Made by a program: the position numbers and the translations under genes. From an uncultured Lachnospiraceae bacterium (lineage in GTDB: Bacteria > Bacillota > Clostridia > Lachnospirales > Lachnospiraceae): a stretch of 5,307 nucleotides of DNA. Location of the stretch: positions 1-5,307 of the forward strand of contig CACWUI010000088.1 in NCBI GenBank assembly GCA_902764045.1. Reading direction: 5' to 3'. Of this stretch, positions 1 through 4,706 are shown piece by piece (positions within the stretch are counted from its first letter, which is position 1; each line of letters opens with the position of its first letter). The notes under the pieces are model-generated. The model worked only from the letters and a program-made list of their open reading frames with translations. It searched no databases and was not told the origin of the DNA.

Positions 1-67
1 TAACAGAAATAAATAGTATCTCTAATACCAATAAAATAGTCTTTGCTATTTGCCTTGCTCTTTATAA

Positions 68-454
68 AATGATATATTCCACGGTTCTGCCAATCTTCTA
101 AAACTTGAGCCGGAGCTTGATCTGAAAATGATCAATAAAAAGATCAGTCCTGAGGAAAACATTCCCGAACTGATAAAAGAAAGCCATATCATAGTTGAAG
201 CATTTGATGATCCCCGTACTAAAGCTGTCTTTGTAAATGGTGCGCTGACCACGGGCAAACCCGTAATTGCTGCATCCGGCTTAGCGGGATACGGAAGGAC
301 TGATTCCATAGTGACGAAAAAAATAAGTGACAACTTTTTTTTGGTGGGAGACGGAAGCAGTGATATAAAAAGCCTGCCGCCCCTTGCACCCGGGGTATGT
401 GTGGCGGCCGCCAAGCAGGCAGATGCAGTGCTTAAGATAGTACTTGATACTTGA
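68..454 (+). pseudogene. thiF: 5'-truncated thiF remnant (ThiS adenylyltransferase, family 2)
   Basis: The reading frame opens after a stop at 65-67 and ends with TGA at 452-454. Recognisable ThiF-like residues begin near base 92 (NLLKLEPELDL) and continue through VEAFDDPRTKA and AASGLAGYG, which resemble the C-terminal half of the short ThiF proteins of clostridia. ThiF activates the C-terminus of the sulfur carrier ThiS by adenylation in thiazole synthesis. About 120 residues remain, against roughly 200 in the family, and the N-terminal part with the glycine-rich nucleotide-binding loop is absent. The first ATG is at 128, but homology extends about a dozen codons upstream of it, and no alternative start precedes it in frame. 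A GGAG at 112-115 lies 12 bases before that ATG, so a short product is possible but should lack adenylation activity. I see no thiS, thiG or thiH nearby. The family assignment is from memory of conserved residues; the truncation is seen directly. Confidence 0.72.
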
Positions 455-478
455 CAATAAATTTTTTCGTGTTAACAT
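451..478 (+). promoter_or_regulatory. arsR-family gene promoter
   Basis: A perfect TTGACA (451-456) is separated by 16 bases from TAACAT (473-478), with an extended -10 TG at 470-471. The -35 hexamer overlaps the thiF-remnant stop codon. Transcription should start near 485, inside the palindrome described separately, giving a leader of about 35 bases before the ATG at 520. Confidence 0.7.
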
Positions 479-501
479 GAATATATGAATATACAATCAT
501 G
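476..501. promoter_or_regulatory. Candidate ArsR/SmtB operator (imperfect palindrome)
   Basis: This 26-base stretch is an imperfect inverted repeat with 9 of 13 positions paired. Its outer arms are CATGA and TCATG and its inner arms are TAT and ATA. This is the general 12-2-12 architecture bound by ArsR/SmtB dimers. It overlaps the end of the -10 element and the expected start site, so binding would block transcription of the adjacent repressor gene. The same stretch also reads as tandem direct repeats of ATGAATAT (477-484 and 485-492), with a third ATGAAT at 499-504. Its function is inferred. Confidence 0.55.
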
Positions 502-519
502 AATGCAGAGGTGATTATA

Positions 520-804
520 ATGGATGATGCAAGGGCGCAGGCGATTGCCGATGGTTTTAAAGTGTTCGGCGACAAAACCCGTATTAGGATTCTTTTTTGC
601 CTGCAGGATTCCGAAAAATGTGTTGAGGACATAACGGAAGAGATAGGGATGGAGCAGTCGGCGATCTCACACCAGCTTCGTATCTTAAGGGATGCGAAGC
701 TTATCAGTGTAAGAAAAGAAGGAAGATATTCTTATTATTCATTAAAGGACGAGCATGTAAGCACCATTTTACAAATGGGTATGGAGCACGCGGCAGAGGA
801 TTAA
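520..804 (+). CDS. ArsR/SmtB-family zinc-type transcriptional repressor
   Basis: This 94-residue protein has the winged helix-turn-helix of the ArsR/SmtB family: a helix with FGDKTRIRIL at 16-25, the HTH with recognition helix MEQSAISHQLRILRDAKLI at 44-62, and a wing around EGRYSYYSL at 67-75. The C-terminal helix carries D77, H79, H90 and E93, exactly the DxH(x10)HxxE spacing of the intersubunit alpha-5 zinc site of SmtB. The alpha-3 region has only one cysteine (C34, in EKCVEDI), so a CadC/ArsR-type thiolate site is unlikely. Apo-protein dimers of this type repress their own operator and release DNA on binding Zn(II) or a similar divalent ion. I chose ATG 520 because GAGG at 508-511 lies 8 bases upstream; the ATG at 499 has no such site and lies in the candidate operator. 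The usual partner, a P-type ATPase or cation efflux gene, is not adjacent. Confidence 0.9.
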   Translation: MDDARAQAIADGFKVFGDKTRIRILFCLQDSEKCVEDITEEIGMEQSAISHQLRILRDAKLISVRKEGRYSYYSLKDEHVSTILQMGMEHAAED

Positions 805-818
805 AAAAATTCTTATAA

Positions 819-846
819 TTGTTTTTTTATCACAATCTGCTATAAT
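819..846 (+). promoter_or_regulatory. tetR-family gene promoter
   Basis: TTGTTT (819-824), a 16-base spacer and a perfect TATAAT (841-846) preceded by an extended TG at 838-839 form a good sigma-A promoter. The start would be near 853, giving an AT-rich leader of about 78 bases before the ATG at 931. The promoter sits inside a broken inverted repeat (813-822 with 832-845), which could be an autoregulatory site. Confidence 0.65.
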
Positions 847-930
847 TAAGGTTACAGAGAGCAAGAATTTTTACCTTTTTTCAAAAAAATAAATATGTGT
901 TTACTTTTTTTATGATTGGAGGTCGGCATT

Positions 931-1503
931 ATGGCAGATTCCACGATTACGAAGAAGGCAATAGCTGAAAGCCTTAAAAAGATAATGAAGGATAAGCGTT
1001 TCGATAAGATTTCCGTGGCTGAGATATGCGAAGACTGCGGGCTTACAAGAAAAAGCTTTTACTATCATTTCAAGGATAAATACGATCTTGTAAGCTGGAT
1101 ATTTGATTATGAGTTCTTGGGTAAAAAAGAGCGTATCATCGGATACGATATGGTGTGGTTTTTCGATAATCTCTTTACTTATTTAGGAGAAAACCGGTCC
1201 TTTTACAAAAAACTCTTTGACTCCGACGGTCAGAACAGCTTTCATGACACGTTTGTACAGGGGATCACTCCCATAGCGGCGGGCATATGCGAAAGCGTTC
1301 TTCCGGATGTGCCGGAAGCCCTTGCACACTGCTATGAGGATTTTTTCTGTGAAGGTCTTGCGGCTGCAGTTAAACGCTGGTTAAACAGCGGGGTCAGTGC
1401 AGAGGATTTTGTTGAAGCCACACATCAGGCCGTAAATGAGACGGTCACGTTTATCATAGGATGCCAGCTTGAGTTTTCGCAACTCAATGACTTGAAGGAT
1501 TAA
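931..1503 (+). CDS. TetR/AcrR-family transcriptional regulator (DhaS-like type)
   Basis: This 190-residue, one-component DNA-binding regulator has an N-terminal TetR HTH at about residues 7-52: TITKKAIAESLKKIM, then KISVAEICEDCGLTRKSFYYHF with the usual YYHF end of the recognition helix, then KDKYDLVSWIF. The rest is a helical ligand and dimer domain that resembles the C-terminal domain of DhaS-like TetR proteins common in clostridia. The ligand cannot be read from the sequence. ATG 931 is preferred over the TTG at 916 because GGAGG at 918-922 lies 8 bases before 931 and falls inside the extra codons. The gene has its own promoter and terminator, so it is a single-gene transcript. The radical SAM gene starts 172 bases downstream on the same strand, with a candidate operator between them, making it the most likely target besides self-regulation. 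Length and domain order are normal and I see no damage. Confidence 0.88.
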   Translation: MADSTITKKAIAESLKKIMKDKRFDKISVAEICEDCGLTRKSFYYHFKDKYDLVSWIFDYEFLGKKERIIGYDMVWFFDNLFTYLGENRSFYKKLFDSDGQNSFHDTFVQGITPIAAGICESVLPDVPEALAHCYEDFFCEGLAAAVKRWLNSGVSAEDFVEATHQAVNETVTFIIGCQLEFSQLNDLKD

Positions 1504-1512
1504 AGCATCTGA

Positions 1513-1528
1513 CCACTATATATTGTGA
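1513..1528. promoter_or_regulatory. NrdR-box-like palindrome
   Basis: The core CTATATATTG at 1516-1525 fits the NrdR core CwAtATaTwG at all 10 positions, and the 16-base site matches acaCwAtATaTwGtgt at 14 of 16. NrdR is the ATP/dATP-sensing repressor of ribonucleotide reductase genes. Sites usually occur in pairs, but I find no partner 31-32 bases away here, and the box lies between the tetR stop and its terminator. Assignment is by motif only. Confidence 0.35.
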
Positions 1529-1530
1529 TT

Positions 1531-1568
1531 ACGCACGGGTAACAAATATACCCGTGCGTTTACTTTTT
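1531..1568 (+). terminator. Intrinsic terminator after the tetR-family gene
   Basis: An 11-bp perfect GC-rich stem (ACGCACGGGTA at 1531-1541 with TACCCGTGCGT at 1549-1559) has a 7-base loop and is followed by TTACTTTTT to 1568. It lies 27 bases after the tetR stop. If any transcript for the radical SAM gene started upstream, this hairpin would act as an attenuator. Confidence 0.9.
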
Positions 1569-1592
1569 AGACATAAAATAGCCCTTGTCTAA
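1567..1592. promoter_or_regulatory. Inverted repeat, candidate TetR-family operator
   Basis: TTAGACA (1567-1573) and TGTCTAA (1586-1592) form a perfect 7-bp inverted repeat separated by 12 bases. The position, directly after the tetR terminator and 84 bases before the radical SAM start codon, suits an operator for the neighbouring TetR protein. The promoter here is weak by eye: a possible TATTAT at 1615-1620 has no clear -35 at 17 bases. The arms are too widely spaced and too AT-rich for a terminator. The link to the TetR protein is inference. Confidence 0.4.
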
Positions 1593-1675
1593 TGCGATTA
1601 AAAGGCAATAGTCCTATTATTAAGCCTGTAAGAAAAATAATGAAATCAAAGAGGACAAACAGGAGGTTTTACATA

Positions 1676-3082
1676 ATGGCATTTGATTTGGCCCATAAGG
1701 CACAGCGTAAAATGTTTGAAGTAGTGGTAGATGCGGCTCTTAAGCATGCGGGAAAGGATCGTCAGAAGGCGTTGCTTCAGCTTGTTGACCTTGTTGAAAA
1801 GGTACTCGGTGACACATGGTCACCTGCCGCATATCAGAGATTCAGAGATATTTTCAGTGATCCTGACAGCAAATGGATGAAGTATGCGGATTCTCTTTTT
1901 GATGATATCGATCCCAAGATCATTAAGAACAGAGCATTGAACCTTGCATACGAGGCAGGCTTCAGAGGATTTAAGATCGCACAGGAGAATAAGAAAAAGT
2001 ACGGTTGCTCCATTCCCTGGCTTATCCTTATCGATCCCACAAGTGCCTGTAACCTGAAATGTACCGGTTGCTGGGCAGCAGAGTACGGACATACAAAGCA
2101 GCTTTCTTATGAGGATATGGACAAGCTTATTACCGAGGCTGAGGCTCTCGGTACACACGCTTTCCTTATGACAGGCGGCGAGCCCCTTATCAGAAAGGAT
2201 GACATCATCAAGCTTTGCGAAGCACATCCCTACAGCCATTTCCATTGCTTTACCAACGGAACTCTTATCGATGATGCTTTCTGTAAGGAGGCAGTAAGAG
2301 TAGGAAACTTTACACCTTCAGTTTCACTTGAGGGATTTGAGGAAGTGAATGACAGTCGTAGAGGTAAGGGCGTTTATGAGAAGGTTCTTCATGCCATGGA
2401 TCTCATGAAGGCAAATAAGATGCTTTTCGGTACTTCCATCTGCTACACTAGCAAGAACTACAAGACCGTTACATCCGATGAGTTCATCGATCTTCTTATT
2501 GCAAAGGGTGTTAAATATTCATGGTATTTCCATTATATGCCCGTTGGCAATGATGCTGCTACGGATCTCCTGCTGAATCCCGAGCAGAGAGAGTATATGT
2601 ATAAGAGAGTACGTGAGATCAGAGGATATGAGGGCGGAAAGCCTATCATGGTAGTAGACTTCCAGAATGACGGTGAGTTCGTTTCCGGATGTATCGCCGG
2701 CGGTAAATACTATTGCCATGTAAATCCCAACGGTGATGTTGAGCCTTGCGTATTTATCCATTATTCAAATGCCAACATCCACGATATGAGCTGGCTTGAG
2801 TGCTTACAGCAGCCTCTCTTTAAGGTATATCAGGCAAATCAGCCTTTCAATGACAACCACCTCCAGCCCTGTCCTATGCTTGAGAATCCCGACAAGTTAA
2901 GGGCTATGGTAAAAGAGACAGGCGCTCATTCAACAGATATGCAGTCACCCGAGGATGTGGATCATCTTTGCGCTAAGTGCGATGATTACGCAGAAGAGTG
3001 GACTGATACCGCACAGAGACTCTGGGCAGCAGGTCATATCGATAAGAAAGCCAGATTTGAAGCGGCAAAGAAAGAGCAGTGA
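1676..3082 (+). CDS. Radical SAM protein with SPASM-like C-terminal iron-sulfur domain
   Basis: This is a 468-residue cytoplasmic enzyme. Residues 1-110 form a charged, probably helical N-terminal domain. The radical SAM core starts with IDPTSACNLKCTGCW, where C125, C129 and C132 form the CxxxCxxC site for the 4Fe-4S cluster that cleaves S-adenosylmethionine, followed by TGGEP at 166-170, which contacts SAM. The C-terminal part has C339, C347, C358 (in NPNGDVEPC), C399, C432 and C435, a pattern like SPASM or twitch domains that hold auxiliary clusters and often modify peptides or proteins. The substrate is unknown, and I see no small precursor-peptide gene nearby. ATG 1676 is chosen because AGGAGG at 1661-1666 lies 9 bases upstream; the longer frame from 1592 has no site. 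Codons favour AAG for lysine strongly, suggesting good expression. Neighbours are a TetR regulator upstream and a hairpin downstream, so it is probably monocistronic. Confidence 0.88.
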   Translation: MAFDLAHKAQRKMFEVVVDAALKHAGKDRQKALLQLVDLVEKVLGDTWSPAAYQRFRDIFSDPDSKWMKYADSLFDDIDPKIIKNRALNLAYEAGFRGFKIAQENKKKYGCSIPWLILIDPTSACNLKCTGCWAAEYGHTKQLSYEDMDKLITEAEALGTHAFLMTGGEPLIRKDDIIKLCEAHPYSHFHCFTNGTLIDDAFCKEAVRVGNFTPSVSLEGFEEVNDSRRGKGVYEKVLHAMDLMKANKMLFGTSICYTSKNYKTVTSDEFIDLLIAKGVKYSWYFHYMPVGNDAATDLLLNPEQREYMYKRVREIRGYEGGKPIMVVDFQNDGEFVSGCIAGGKYYCHVNPNGDVEPCVFIHYSNANIHDMSWLECLQQPLFKVYQANQPFNDNHLQPCPMLENPDKLRAMVKETGAHSTDMQSPEDVDHLCAKCDDYAEEWTDTAQRLWAAGHIDKKARFEAAKKEQ

Positions 3083-3103
3083 TTAAAGAGTTTGGATGAA
3101 TTA

Positions 3104-3135
3104 AAAGGAGACAGTGATATTACACTGTCTCCTTT
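3104..3135 (+). terminator. Hairpin after the radical SAM gene, probable terminator
   Basis: AAAGGAGACAGTG (3104-3116) pairs perfectly with CACTGTCTCCTTT (3123-3135) around a 6-base loop, 21 bases after the stop codon. The T-run is largely inside the stem and is followed by ATTGCTTAC, so the U-tract is modest on the plus strand. On the minus strand the hairpin is followed by TTTAATTC, so it may work in both directions between these convergent genes. Confidence 0.65.
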
Positions 3136-3154
3136 ATTGCTTACTAATAAAGAA

Positions 3155-3260
3155 AACGGCAGGAAATGCTTTTTGCGATTCCCGATTCGCGTATCCGGCC
3201 ATCATTTGGATAAAATGACAGCCAAGCGAAAAAAGGGGAGCAAAAACATTTCCTGCCGTT
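3155..3260. repeat. 106-bp element bounded by a long imperfect inverted repeat
   Basis: AACGGCAGGAAATG (3155-3168) is exactly complementary to CATTTCCTGCCGTT (3247-3260). After one bulged base (C3169), TTTTTGC (3170-3176) pairs with GCAAAAA (3240-3246). The 63-base interior holds a smaller hairpin (TCATTT 3202-3207 with AAATGA 3213-3218, flanked by GGC and GCC). On the minus strand the arm is followed by TTCTTTATTAG, so the element could terminate ychF, whose stop lies 4 bases away. It could instead be a small palindromic or MITE-like repeat. I see no clear target duplication. Confidence 0.6.
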
Positions 3261-3264
3261 ATTA

Positions 3265-4359
3265 TTACACATTAAACCTGAAAAGTATCACATCTCCGTC
3301 CTGCACCACATAATCCTTGCCCTCCATGCGCACAAGACCTTTTTCCTTAGCGGCATGAAGTGAACCGGCGTCAAGCAGTTCCTGCCAGCCTACAACCTCG
3401 GCCTTTATAAAGCCTCTCTCAAAATCCGTATGGATTTTTCCCGCAGCCTGGGGTGCCTTGGTACCTTTCTTTATGGTCCAGGCCCTTGTCTCGGGTTCCC
3501 CGGAAGTAAGATAACTGATAAGCCCCAAAAGCTCATAGCTTGCAGTGATGAGCTTATCAAGTCCCGAAGAAGAAATACCAAGATCATCAAGAAACATCTT
3601 CTTTTCATCATCGTCAAGATCTGACATCTCAGCCTCTATCTGGGCACAGACCACATAAACCCCGCTGCCTGATTCTGCAGCATATTCCCTGACTTTGGCC
3701 ACGTTGGGGTTATTGGCAGCGTCATCGGCGATATCATCATCGGATACGTTGGCAGCATAGATAACGGGCTTTGCCGTAAGCAGGTTATATTCCTTCATAT
3801 ACTCTGCCTCATCATCGGTGAGCTCAAGGGTAAGTGCAAGCTTTCCGTTTTCAAGATGAGTCATTACTTTTTCAATAAAGGCAACTTCTTTTGCCGCTTC
3901 TTTATTATTGTTTGCAAGCTTTTTCTGCTTGGCAAGTCTTTTTTCAAGAACCTCCATATCCGCAAAGATAAGCTCCATATTGATAGTCTCAATATCACGG
4001 AGAGGGTCGATGGAACCGTCCACATGAACGATATTAGAGTCCTCAAAGCACCTTACCACATGAACGATGGCGTCAACCTCGCGGATATTGGAAAGAAACT
4101 GGTTTCCCAGACCTTCCCCCTTTGAAGCGCCCTTTACAAGGCCTGCAATATCCACGAATTCTATAACCGCAGGCGTTATTTTCTCAGAATTATAAAGAGT
4201 CGCCAGCTTTTCGAGCCTTTCATCAGGCACAGTAACTATCCCCACATTGGGATCGATGGTGCAAAAGGGGTAATTGGCAGCATCTGCCCCGGCTTTTGTG
4301 AGAGAATTAAAAAGTGTGCTTTTACCGACATTCGGAAGACCTACTATACCAAGTTTCAT
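3265..4359 (-). CDS. ychF: OBG-family P-loop ATPase/GTPase YchF
   Basis: This 364-residue protein is full length for YchF (OLA1 family), a ribosome-associated nucleotidase that prefers ATP and is linked to translation and stress responses. The G1 P-loop is GLPNVGKS at 7-14, with FCTIDPN at 32-38, the G3 motif DIAGLV at 70-75, and KGASKGEGLGNQFLSNIRE at 77-94, which is nearly diagnostic. In place of the GTP-specifying NKxD, the G4 region reads NVSD at 204-207, as expected for relaxed or ATP specificity. H112 aligns with the histidine important for E. coli YchF hydrolysis. Residues 135-170 form the charged coiled-coil insert, and a TGS domain occupies about 281-363, ending VVQDGDVILFRFNV. GGAGG (4367-4371 on the plus strand) lies 7 bases before the ATG. 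The gene has its own promoter, converges on the radical SAM gene and diverges from mraZ. Confidence 0.97.
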   Translation of the reverse strand: MKLGIVGLPNVGKSTLFNSLTKAGADAANYPFCTIDPNVGIVTVPDERLEKLATLYNSEKITPAVIEFVDIAGLVKGASKGEGLGNQFLSNIREVDAIVHVVRCFEDSNIVHVDGSIDPLRDIETINMELIFADMEVLEKRLAKQKKLANNNKEAAKEVAFIEKVMTHLENGKLALTLELTDDEAEYMKEYNLLTAKPVIYAANVSDDDIADDAANNPNVAKVREYAAESGSGVYVVCAQIEAEMSDLDDDEKKMFLDDLGISSSGLDKLITASYELLGLISYLTSGEPETRAWTIKKGTKAPQAAGKIHTDFERGFIKAEVVGWQELLDAGSLHAAKEKGLVRMEGKDYVVQDGDVILFRFNV

Positions 4360-4400
4360 TTATTTACCTCCGTGATCAGGGTTTTTAACATATTTGATTA

Positions 4401-4429
4401 AATATATCACAGAAGAGTATCAGTCTCAA
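4401..4429 (-). promoter_or_regulatory. ychF promoter
   Basis: Read on the minus strand, TTGAGA (plus 4424-4429), a 17-base spacer and TATATT (plus 4401-4406), with an extended TG one base before the -10, make a good sigma-A promoter. The start would be near 4394, giving a leader of about 35 bases before the ychF ATG. The -35 sits in a small inverted repeat (CAGTC 4421-4425 with GACTG 4434-4438). Confidence 0.65.
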
Positions 4430-4500
4430 GGCTGACTGTTAATAAAAATTTAATAAAACAATATTTATAAAAATAATAGATCAAAGAATAGTATAAAAAT

Positions 4501-4548
4501 CGCATATATATTGTTTTGCGACAGCGCCATAACCACTATATATTGATT
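4501..4548. promoter_or_regulatory. Pair of NrdR-box-like sites upstream of mraZ
   Basis: Site B (4533-4548) has the perfect core CTATATATTG and matches the NrdR consensus at 13 of 16 positions. Site A (4501-4516) has core ATATATATTG, 9 of 10, and matches 11 of 16. The cores are 32 bases apart, about three helical turns, which is the usual spacing of tandem NrdR boxes. Site B overlaps the -10 of a possible distal promoter. Site A is weak and could reflect simple AT-richness. Confidence 0.35.
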
Positions 4549-4610
4549 TTCCGAACTCCCCACTTTCCGCAAACCCAGCATATAAGCCGATTGATAAGCA
4601 TTTTTCAGGC

Positions 4611-4638
4611 TTGTTTTTCTTATTTAAAGTGCTATTAT
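4611..4638 (+). promoter_or_regulatory. Proximal mraZ promoter
   Basis: TTGTTT (4611-4616), a 16-base spacer and TATTAT (4633-4638) with an extended TG at 4630-4631 form the promoter. The start would be near 4645. The -10 lies between the first two units of the 10-bp repeat array, so protein bound there would block RNA polymerase. Confidence 0.65.
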
Positions 4639-4685
4639 GTGCATGTAAGTGGTAAAAAGTAGCGATTAGTGGAGAAAAGTGGTAG
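4626..4685 (+). promoter_or_regulatory. MraZ-box array: six 10-bp direct repeats
   Basis: The tetramers GTGC, GTGC, GTGG, GTAG, GTGG and GTGG start at 4629, 4639, 4649, 4659, 4669 and 4679, exactly every 10 bases, mostly preceded by AA or TA. MraZ is known to bind direct repeats with this 10-bp period (TGGGN with 5-base gaps in E. coli; AAAGTG-type boxes in mycoplasmas). Four units match well, and the first two match GTG only. The array spans the -10, the start site and the early leader of mraZ, so it predicts autorepression of mraZ-rsmH. Confidence 0.8.
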
Positions 4686-4706
4686 ATTTGGCAGGAGAAG
4701 AACAAT

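Larger units (their letters stand above)
4372..4706. other. Divergent intergenic region between ychF and mraZ
   Basis: This 335-base spacer has no credible gene. From left to right it holds the ychF leader and promoter (to 4429), a very AT-rich stretch at 4440-4500, two NrdR-box-like sites (4501-4548), a possible distal promoter (TTGCGA 4516-4521, 17 bases, TATATT 4539-4544), a weak hairpin followed by a T-run (AAGCC 4584-4588 with GGCTT 4608-4612, then GTTTTTCTT), the proximal mraZ promoter, and the 10-bp repeat array leading into the mraZ ribosome binding site. Confidence 0.6.

Noticed and set aside
1..127. THI-box riboswitch near the thiF remnant
   Set aside because: I see none of the conserved CTGAGA-type core or its paired helices in the short upstream sequence.
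46..414. 122-codon minus-strand frame opposite the thiF remnant
   Set aside because: It mirrors the clear ThiF-like frame on the plus strand, and its product resembles no family I know.
499..519. Upstream ATG as start of the ArsR-family gene
   Set aside because: It has no ribosome binding site and lies in the candidate operator. GAGG at 508-511 serves the ATG at 520.
899..909. GTTTACTTTTT shared with 1558-1568
   Set aside because: The second copy is the T-tract of an intrinsic terminator and the first is in a T-rich leader. An 11-base low-complexity match is not convincing.
916..930. TTG start for the TetR-family gene
   Set aside because: Those codons contain the GGAGG that serves ATG 931, and the family usually begins at the MADSTITKK residues.
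1592..1675. 28-residue N-terminal extension of the radical SAM protein
   Set aside because: It has no ribosome binding site at 1592 and covers the AGGAGG at 1661-1666. The basic extension looks non-coding.
1820..2245. 141-codon minus-strand frame inside the radical SAM gene
   Set aside because: It is antisense to a well-conserved gene, with no signal or recognisable product. The same applies to the frame at 2519-2761.
3092..3313. 73-codon plus-strand frame after the radical SAM gene
   Set aside because: It runs through the terminator hairpin and the inverted-repeat element into ychF antisense, with a TTG start and low-quality protein.
4481..4705. 74-codon minus-strand frame in the ychF-mraZ spacer
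   Set aside because: It reads through the mraZ promoter and repeat array, has no ribosome binding site, and its composition is that of AT-rich non-coding DNA.
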